Source: Anaeroplasmataceae bacterium
Lineage (GTDB): Bacteria; Bacillota_I; Bacilli_A; Acholeplasmatales; JAEDCM01
DNA length: 11,391 nucleotides
Assembly: GCA_016294165.1 (NCBI GenBank)
Contig: JAEDCM010000045.1
Coordinates: 1-11,391, forward strand
Reading direction: 5' to 3'
The stretch's first letter is position 1, and the number at the start of each line of letters is the position of its first letter. Below are positions 7,193 through 11,391 of the stretch, piece after piece. A program made the translations under genes and the position numbers. A model generated the notes under the pieces. The model worked only from the letters and a program-made list of their open reading frames with translations, searched no databases and was not told where the DNA came from.

Positions 7193-8268
7193 AAAAATTA
7201 GTTTTGATGCTTGTAGCAATGGCTGCAGTAGTATTAACAGGTTGTGGTAAAAAGGTAGGGTTAGTAATTTACTTACCAACTGAATATCTTGATAATGGAT
7301 TAGTTAAGGATTTTGAAAAGAAATATGATATTGATGTTAAAATCCAAACATTTGAATCAAATGAGGAAGCACATAGAATGATTGTAAATGAATCATTTGA
7401 TTTGGTTATTCCAAGTGATTATATGATTGAACAATTGGCCGCTGAAGATGAATTATATGAATTAGATTACACTAAGCTAAGTAACTTTAGTGAAGATAAA
7501 ATGGTTAGTGATTTAAGAAACAGCTTACAAACTTTAAAGAATGCGGAGGGTGGATTTGATTTCTTAAAATATTCTGTTCCATATTTCTTTGGTAATTTAG
7601 GATTATTATATGATACAAGAGATGTAGAATTAAATGTATTAGAAGAAAAAAATTGGGCAATTTTAGCTGATACAAACTATGAAATTGGATTCTATAATTC
7701 AGCTAGAGATGCATATTTTATTGCCTTTACAGAATTAGGAATTTCACAAAATACTAAGGATGCGGCTGAAATAAAAGCAGCGACTGATTATCTTGCGAAT
7801 GTCATTTCAAAAGGTAAAAAAGCTGGTAAATTATCTGTTGTGACTGATGAAATCTTAGATTATATGTTATATCCAGATGATACAAAATATGATGTTGCAA
7901 TCGCTTATAGCGGTGATGCTGCATGGTTAATGAGTGAAAATGAACATTTAGGATTCTATTTACCTTCAAATGGAACAAATATGTTTGTTGATGGTATGGT
8001 TATTCCTAAAAATGCGAAGCATGTTGAAATGGCATATAATTTCATTAATTTTATGTGGGAAGAAAAATCATTAGTAGATAATTCAATTTGTGTTGGTTAT
8101 ACAACTCCTTCACAAGCAGCATATGATGTCTTAACTGGTGCTGAGGGAGATTATAAGGATATTAGTGCATATTATGTTAGATATACTCAATATGATGCAA
8201 TGTTTAGATATAACCCACTAGCATATACAAAGATTACAGAAGGATGGCTAGAGGCTAGCGTTCAATAA
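7189..8268 (+). CDS. potD: Polyamine-binding lipoprotein PotD
   Basis: 359 residues. An extracellular solute-binding lipoprotein that delivers polyamine to PotBC. The signal peptide ends in lipobox LTGC with lipidated Cys19. Family motifs: FESNEEAHRM (55-64), FDLVIPSDYM (70-79), 'PYFFGNLGLLYD' (131-142), YSGDAAWLM (240-248), 'GTNMFVDGMVIPKNAK' (262-277). It starts at TTG, overlapping the potC TGA (ATTGA), with GGAG at 7175-7178, about 10 nt upstream. Compared with E. coli PotD, several ligand-contacting aromatics differ: the W of YNWTEY is P30 here (IYLPTEY), and the W of the IFWMD stretch is F266 next to a kept D268. Ligand preference may therefore differ. A terminator follows directly, so this is the last gene of the operon. 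Confidence 0.93.
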   Translation: MKKLVLMLVAMAAVVLTGCGKKVGLVIYLPTEYLDNGLVKDFEKKYDIDVKIQTFESNEEAHRMIVNESFDLVIPSDYMIEQLAAEDELYELDYTKLSNFSEDKMVSDLRNSLQTLKNAEGGFDFLKYSVPYFFGNLGLLYDTRDVELNVLEEKNWAILADTNYEIGFYNSARDAYFIAFTELGISQNTKDAAEIKAATDYLANVISKGKKAGKLSVVTDEILDYMLYPDDTKYDVAIAYSGDAAWLMSENEHLGFYLPSNGTNMFVDGMVIPKNAKHVEMAYNFINFMWEEKSLVDNSICVGYTTPSQAAYDVLTGAEGDYKDISAYYVRYTQYDAMFRYNPLAYTKITEGWLEASVQ

Positions 8269-8273
8269 TTAAT

Positions 8274-8306
8274 AAAACCTTGAAACTTTATGTTTTAAGG
8301 TTTTTT
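8274..8306 (+). terminator. Terminator of the potABCD operon
   Basis: A 13-bp stem with one G-U pair (8274-8286 AAAACCTTGAAAC with 8292-8304 GTTTTAAGGTTTT), loop TTTAT and T-run to 8306, six bases after the potD stop. Confidence 0.9.
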
Positions 8307-8317
8307 ATTAAAAAAAA

Positions 8318-8326
8318 TGTTATAAT
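8318..8326 (+). promoter_or_regulatory. Extended -10 promoter
   Basis: TGTTATAAT (TATAAT at 8321-8326), shortly after the pot terminator. It would give a leader of about 20 nt for the gene at 8354, including its GGAGGG site. Confidence 0.65.
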
Positions 8327-8353
8327 TTAAGTGTAGTTAAAAGGAGGGATTTG

Positions 8354-9346
8354 ATGAGAAGAGTATTACTTGTAAACATATTATTACTATTTGTAATTTT
8401 GTTTGTTGGTGATTGTAAAAATGATGCTATTTATGATGCGATTGATAATAAAGTAGTAGAAATTAATGATACTATTTCTTATCAAATCACCAAAGATAAT
8501 AAAGAAGTTTTATTAAATGTTTATAAAGATAATTACTTGATAAAAAGCTATGTAGGTAATTTTGAGAATAGTGATTATTTGTTTGAAATAAATAATGAGA
8601 AAATCTATTTATCAAAACTTAATATGATGAATAAAAATGAATTAAATTCGCTTTTTGGAAATTTGCTTCATCATTTGATAAATGGCGCTATGAAGGCTTT
8701 ATCTTGTATTGAGATTAGGGGTTTCAATTATGAAAAAGGTAATGCTTTAGAGGATTTAAAAAATCAAGAAACTAATAGAAGATATTTAAAGAATTATGAA
8801 ATAAATTCTAGTAAAATGCAACCGAATGACTTTGTTTATGGCCAACATGCCTATAGCGATTGGTATTTTGATTTTAATGATATATCATATGCTGGATGTG
8901 AGGTAGTTGCTGGATATAATTTGGCTAGGGCTAAAGGATTAAATTATTCATTTTCGGATGCTATCTTTATGTTTGAGAGTTTAGAGATTGGCATGTTTAA
9001 TGGTTATTTTGGGGCAAATCCTTATCAAATTAATCGTTTTTTAAATGCTCTAGAAATTCCTTATAATATGGTTGTTTATCATGAACAATTTGCAAAAATA
9101 ATGAGCAATGATAATGATTATTATGTAATACTATCAATGTGGAATGGAACAAGTGCGGATGATATGATCCATACATTTATGATTGATAAGAGTGAAAACT
9201 ATAGTTCTAAATATCGTGCATATAATTATAACTGCAATGAATCATATGAGGAAAACAAACTCACTAGTGATTGTGATGATTATTTAGAATATTTTAGCGG
9301 TGATATTAAAAATACATTTATTTGTGCATATTTTATTTCAAGATAG
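8354..9346 (+). CDS. Exported protein with papain-like Cys/His signature, function unknown
   Basis: 330 residues. An N-terminal hydrophobic segment (about 4-19) ends before C21 in LFVGDC. D just before the Cys is unusual for a lipobox, so it may be cleaved, lipidated or left as an anchor. Residues 22-150 are a polar domain I do not recognise. From about 160 a C39/papain-like fold is suggested: 'YGQHAYSDWYF', then SYAGCEVVAGYN with likely nucleophile C182, then MIHTFMID with likely H273, and N291/N293 in AYNYN as the possible third residue. Such domains are thiol peptidases or transferases. GGAGGG (8343-8348) fits ATG 8354 at 5 nt; a TTG at 8351 is the alternative. It has its own promoter and terminator, so it is probably not part of the pot operon. 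No nearby substrate gene is evident. Confidence 0.8.
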   Translation: MRRVLLVNILLLFVILFVGDCKNDAIYDAIDNKVVEINDTISYQITKDNKEVLLNVYKDNYLIKSYVGNFENSDYLFEINNEKIYLSKLNMMNKNELNSLFGNLLHHLINGAMKALSCIEIRGFNYEKGNALEDLKNQETNRRYLKNYEINSSKMQPNDFVYGQHAYSDWYFDFNDISYAGCEVVAGYNLARAKGLNYSFSDAIFMFESLEIGMFNGYFGANPYQINRFLNALEIPYNMVVYHEQFAKIMSNDNDYYVILSMWNGTSADDMIHTFMIDKSENYSSKYRAYNYNCNESYEENKLTSDCDDYLEYFSGDIKNTFICAYFISR

Positions 9347-9365
9347 GTTAATCCTATCTTTTTTT
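9340..9365 (+). terminator. Terminator of the papain-like gene
   Basis: An 8-bp stem (9340-9347 AAGATAGG with 9353-9360 CCTATCTT), loop TTAAT and T-run to 9365. The 5' arm contains the TAG stop codon. Confidence 0.88.
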
Positions 9366-9407
9366 GATGTTTTTTTTAATTTAGTTATTTAAAGTATTAA
9401 TTTATTA

Positions 9408-9416
9408 TGTTATAAT
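9408..9416 (+). promoter_or_regulatory. Extended -10 promoter of asnA
   Basis: TGTTATAAT (TATAAT at 9411-9416). Predicted transcription start is near 9423, about 20 nt ahead of ATG 9444. Confidence 0.65.
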
Positions 9417-9443
9417 ATCTTTGTGTTTGAAGAGGGTGTTTTT

Positions 9444-10448
9444 ATGAAAACTATGGTATATAAAGAAGGATATGTATCAAAATTATCATTATTGGAGACT
9501 GAGGTTGCGATTAAATTTGTTAAGGATACATTTGAAGCAGAATTGGCTAAGGCTTTAAATTTAACACGTGTATCAGCACCTTTAATGGTTTTTCCGGAAA
9601 CAGGATTAAATGACAATTTAAATGGATATGAAAGACCAGTTTCTTTTGATGTTTTAGACTTGGGTAAAAATGTCGAGATTGTTCAATCCCTTGCGAAATG
9701 GAAGAGAGCCGCATTAAAGAAATATGGTTTTCAACCAGAGAGTGGACTTTATACTGATATGAATGCTATTAGACGTGATGAAGAACTTGATGCTCTACAT
9801 TCATGTTATGTGGATCAATGGGATTGGGAGAGAATAATTTTAAGAGAAAATCGTACATATTCCTATTTAAAAAAGATTGTAAAAAAGATTTATAAGGTAT
9901 TACAAACTACGGAAAAAAAGATTAATAAAAAGTACAATGTATTTAACACTAAATTGCCAAAGGATATTACCTTTGTTTCAACTAAACAGTTAGAAGAAAT
10001 GTATCCAGATCTAACACCAAAGGAACGTGAGAATGCCATTACTAAGGAGTATAAGGCGGTATTCATTTATCAAATTGGATGGCCATTGAAAAATAATGAG
10101 CCCCATGATGGTAGAGCTAGTGATTATGATGATTGGAAATTAAATGGTGATATTTTAGTTTATAATGAAGTTATGGATATGGCTTTAGAATTGTCAAGTA
10201 TGGGAATCAGAGTTGATGAAAAATCGTTAATGAAGCAAGTTAAGTTTAAAAAAGAGGATAAATTGAATAATCCTTATTCTCAAGCTATTTTAAATGGAGA
10301 ATTACCTTTAACAATTGGTGGAGGTATCGGGCAATCTCGTTTATGTTTATTCTTCTTAGAAAAGATGCATATTGGGGAAGTTCAAGCATCAATTTGGAGT
10401 GAAGAAGATATCAAAGAATTAGAAAAATATAATATTCATTTATTATAA
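9444..10448 (+). CDS. asnA: Aspartate-ammonia ligase (asparagine synthetase A)
   Basis: 334 residues, the normal length for AsnA (about 330). It makes asparagine from aspartate, ammonia and ATP in the cytosol, using a class II aminoacyl-tRNA-synthetase-like fold. Family motifs: 'NGYERPVSFDV' (60-70), QWDWE (125-129), HDGRASDYDDW (221-231) and the motif-3-like GGGIGQSRL (292-300). An ATG at 9423 is in frame, but it lies at the predicted transcription start. GAGGGTG (9432-9438) stands 5 nt before ATG 9444, which also gives the family's usual N-terminus. It is a single-gene unit with its own promoter, and its terminator has been split by an insertion sequence. Confidence 0.97.
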   Translation: MKTMVYKEGYVSKLSLLETEVAIKFVKDTFEAELAKALNLTRVSAPLMVFPETGLNDNLNGYERPVSFDVLDLGKNVEIVQSLAKWKRAALKKYGFQPESGLYTDMNAIRRDEELDALHSCYVDQWDWERIILRENRTYSYLKKIVKKIYKVLQTTEKKINKKYNVFNTKLPKDITFVSTKQLEEMYPDLTPKERENAITKEYKAVFIYQIGWPLKNNEPHDGRASDYDDWKLNGDILVYNEVMDMALELSSMGIRVDEKSLMKQVKFKKEDKLNNPYSQAILNGELPLTIGGGIGQSRLCLFFLEKMHIGEVQASIWSEEDIKELEKYNIHLL

Positions 10449-10457
10449 AAGCACTTT
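10447..10457 (+). terminator. Left arm of the interrupted asnA terminator
   Basis: AAAAGCACTTT overlaps the asnA stop codon and is perfectly complementary over 11 bp to AAAGTGCTTTT at 11270-11280, which is followed by a T-run. Between them lies an 804-bp insertion sequence, so the original hairpin has been opened in or near its loop. Confidence 0.75.
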
Positions 10458-10459
10458 TT

Positions 10460-10485
10460 TGTAGAGTACCCCTTAAGTTGGACTA
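10460..10485. repeat. Left terminal inverted repeat of the IS
   Basis: Begins TGTAGAGTACCCC and ends TTGGACTA. Against the reverse complement of the right end, 20 of 23 aligned positions match once a 3-nt gap (AGA, 10463-10465) is allowed. The TG tip and the GTTGGAC block are typical of IS150-type ends. Confidence 0.8.
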
Positions 10486-10519
10486 GAGAAATCTAGAAAG
10501 ACTTGAGGGGTATTTTTTT
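10467..10519 (+). promoter_or_regulatory. IS left-end hairpin: terminator-like and burying the orfA ribosome site
   Basis: A 12-bp stem with one G-U pair (10467-10478 TACCCCTTAAGT with 10501-10512 ACTTGAGGGGTA) encloses an inner 5-bp stem CTAGA/TCTAG (10483-10487/10492-10496) closed by a GAAA tetraloop. Seven T residues follow (10513-10519). The GAGGGG ribosome site of orfA (10505-10510) lies in the 3' arm. Transcripts entering from asnA would form this hairpin, whereas a transcript starting inside the element would lack the 5' arm. IS elements are known to guard against outside transcription in this way. Confidence 0.7.
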
Positions 10520-11068
10520 ATGAAATTAAAAGAGGAAGATATTTTAGAAATTGCAAGAATGATTGATGAAGGAATTGGTCGAGCTAGGATAGCAACCAAA
10601 TTTGATTTAAACGAAACAACAGTATACCGATTAATTGCACGTTATAAATTGCACGGCATAAATGCTATTTTACATAGCGAACAACGTCAATATACAATTG
10701 AAGAAAAAATGGCTGTAATTAATAGATATTATCAAGGACAAAGTAAATCATCTTTAGCGATAGAAATCAATGTTTCTTTTACAGTTGTTTCGCAATGGAT
10801 TTCAAAATATGAAAAATTAGGGTATAATGGTCTTATTGATAATCGAGGAAGGCCGGGTAAGACTAAAATGTGGAGACCAAGAAAGAATTCTAAAATTGAA
10901 CAACAGACTTCTACTAATGAAGCTATGGCACCTTTAACTGATGAAGAACGTCAAGAGTTAAATGAACTTAGAAAGAAAACCTATCAACAACAAATGGAGA
11001 TTGACTGCCTAAAAAAAATCCAAGCCTTAGTTCAACAACGTCAGAACCGACAAACGAAGAAAAAGTAA
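10520..11068 (+). CDS. IS3-family OrfA (IS150-type DNA-binding transposase subunit)
   Basis: 182 residues. Two helix-turn-helix units (about 20-40, GRARIATKFDLNETTVYRLI; and 74-98, QSKSSLAIEINVSFTVVSQW) bind the element ends. A charged C-terminal coiled coil (about 140-175, 'DEERQELNELRKKTYQQQME' onward) normally serves multimerisation. The ATG has GAGGGG at 10505-10510, held inside a hairpin. In intact elements a -1 frameshift near the end joins OrfA to OrfB. Here OrfB is a stub, so only OrfA could be made, and it might act as a trans repressor of related copies. Confidence 0.9.
   Translation: MKLKEEDILEIARMIDEGIGRARIATKFDLNETTVYRLIARYKLHGINAILHSEQRQYTIEEKMAVINRYYQGQSKSSLAIEINVSFTVVSQWISKYEKLGYNGLIDNRGRPGKTKMWRPRKNSKIEQQTSTNEAMAPLTDEERQELNELRKKTYQQQMEIDCLKKIQALVQQRQNRQTKKK
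11011..11017 (+). other. Candidate -1 frameshift site in orfA
   Basis: In frame the bases read A AAA AAA within a run of eight A (11011-11018), which fits the X XXY YYZ rule for -1 slippage. The -1 frame is open from here through the orfB stub. A second, weaker candidate is G AAA AAG at 11059-11065, at the position where IS3 elements more often shift. Confidence 0.45.
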
Positions 11069-11271
11069 TAGCTATTAATGAACTAAGGCTAAAATATCCA
11101 TTAAATGAGCTATTAAAGTTCTTTAGAATAGCTAAATCTAGCTATTATCATGGTATAAAACCTTTTAATTATTTTTTTGTCTACCTTGGAAGTATCATAT
11201 CAGACGACAATCCTTATTACAATTATAATATTAAATTAATTAGTCCAATTTATTGGGTACACAATATTTAA
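11060..11271 (+). pseudogene. orfB remnant (transposase catalytic subunit, internally deleted)
   Basis: In the -1 frame relative to orfA the translation reads VIAINELRLKYPLNELLKFF, then RIAKSSYYHGIK. This matches the start of IS150-type OrfB, where 'RxxYPLxxLLxxxxIxxSxYYxxxK' is typical. Homology stops near 11160, where the DDE integrase domain should begin. A later 'YYNYNIKLISPIYW' faintly recalls the usual OrfB C-terminus (YYNNKRI.L..LSPI.YR) and may mark the far side of the deletion. The frame then runs through the right inverted repeat and stops at 11269-11271, outside the element, so it cannot be a functional protein. Confidence 0.75.
11241..11263. repeat. Right terminal inverted repeat of the IS
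   Basis: Reverse complement begins TGTGTACCC and ends ATTGGACTA. It lacks three bases near the tip compared with the left end, a change likely to weaken transposition. Confidence 0.75.
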
Positions 11272-11283
11272 AGTGCTTTTTTT
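11270..11283 (+). terminator. Right arm and T-run of the interrupted asnA terminator
   Basis: AAAGTGCTTTT (11270-11280) is the exact complement of 10447-10457, and the T-run continues to 11283. It reconstructs a normal asnA terminator if the IS is removed. Confidence 0.75.
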
Positions 11284-11294
11284 ATTAAAAATGC

Positions 11295-11321
11295 AAAAAA
11301 AATATGCTTAAATTAAGCATA
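11295..11321 (-). terminator. Terminator of the tRNA-Gly transcript
   Basis: On the minus strand, TATGCTT/AAGCATA (11321-11315 with 11309-11303), plus one further T-A pair, closes a small hairpin. It is followed by eight T (plus-strand A-run 11295-11302). It lies 15 nt after the tRNA 3' end. Confidence 0.8.
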
Positions 11322-11336
11322 ATAAAAATTCATTAC

Positions 11337-11391
11337 TGGAGCGGGCGATGAGAATCGAACTCACACAGTCAGCTTGGAAGGCTGAAGTTCT
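11337..11391 (-). tRNA. tRNA-Gly (UCC), 3' part, cut by the window edge
   Basis: The reverse complement shows the anticodon arm CAGCCTTCCAAGCTG with loop CTTCCAA and anticodon TCC (plus-strand GGA at 11376-11378). Then come a short variable loop, a T arm with GTTCGATTC, and the acceptor 3' strand CGCCCGC with discriminator T and an encoded CCA (plus 11337-11339). The 5' part, including the D arm, lies beyond the window. Orientation is opposite to all protein genes here. Confidence 0.95.

Larger units (their letters stand above)
10460..11263 (+). mobile_element. IS3-family (IS150-type) element, internally deleted
   Basis: 804 bp bounded by imperfect terminal inverted repeats at 10460-10485 and 11241-11263. 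It holds an IS150-type orfA followed in the -1 frame by the start of orfB. Full-length relatives are about 1.2-1.5 kb, so several hundred bases of orfB, including the whole DDE catalytic core, are gone. No clean 3-4 bp target duplication can be read: the left flank is TTT and the right flank ATATTT. It is therefore a non-autonomous remnant, possibly mobilisable in trans by an intact copy. Confidence 0.85.

Noticed and set aside
7180..7195. TGA read as tryptophan (Mycoplasma code)
   Set aside because: TGA ends potC at the expected length, all tryptophans in the window's proteins are TGG, and no gene needs TGA read-through.
8354..8420. Calling the papain-like protein a lipoprotein from LFVGDC
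   Set aside because: Asp immediately before the Cys is atypical for a lipobox; a cleaved signal or membrane anchor is equally likely.
9410..9616. Minus-strand open frame overlapping the asnA promoter and 5' end
   Set aside because: It is antisense to the asnA coding start, has no recognisable domain and no initiation signals.
1..11391. CRISPR array, phage module, toxin-antitoxin pair or defence island
   Set aside because: There are no regularly spaced repeats apart from the single 21-bp pair, and no nuclease, integrase, toxin or phage structural signatures.

Overview
The window looks like chromosomal DNA from a very AT-rich, low-GC Gram-positive lineage: Firmicutes or a Mollicutes relative that keeps the standard code, such as the Acholeplasma, Izemoplasma, Haloplasma or Erysipelotrichia types. 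The grounds are strong AT bias with A/T-ending codons, tryptophan written TGG while TGA ends potC, GGAGG-type ribosome sites, some TTG starts, compact hairpin-plus-T terminators, and AsnA with Gram-positive-like PotABCD. The exact taxon cannot be fixed from the sequence alone.

Layout. 1-76 is probably the end of a mobile element, with two near-identical 21-bp repeats, abutting a 5'-truncated YcxB-like gene (78-359). A 14-codon mini-ORF and a terminator follow. Then come a LysR-type regulator (582-1469), a MATE efflux pump (1538-2965) and a cation diffusion facilitator with an apparently doubled C-terminal domain (3016-4185). The centre is a tight polyamine ABC transporter operon, potA-potB-potC-potD (4427-8268), with start and stop codons overlapping at each junction. 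It has a promoter and a leader of about 130 nt that can fold in mutually exclusive ways. Downstream are a secreted or anchored protein with a papain-like Cys/His signature (8354-9346) and asparagine synthetase A (9444-10448).

Right end. The asnA terminator is split by an 804-bp, internally deleted IS3-family (IS150-type) element (10460-11263). It keeps orfA but only a scrap of orfB. One arm of the asnA terminator lies on each side of it. The element's left end carries its own terminator-like hairpin with a GAAA loop, which also buries the orfA ribosome site. The window closes with the 3' part of a tRNA-Gly(UCC) gene on the minus strand and its terminator.

Functionally the region is mostly transport: drug or metabolite export (MATE), metal efflux (CDF) and polyamine uptake (PotABCD), plus asparagine synthesis. 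All protein genes point the same way. Most are separate short transcription units in which a terminator is followed closely by the promoter core TGTTATAAT and a very short leader. The pot operon is the exception, with a long structured leader, and that leader is the most promising candidate for an undescribed regulatory element here.
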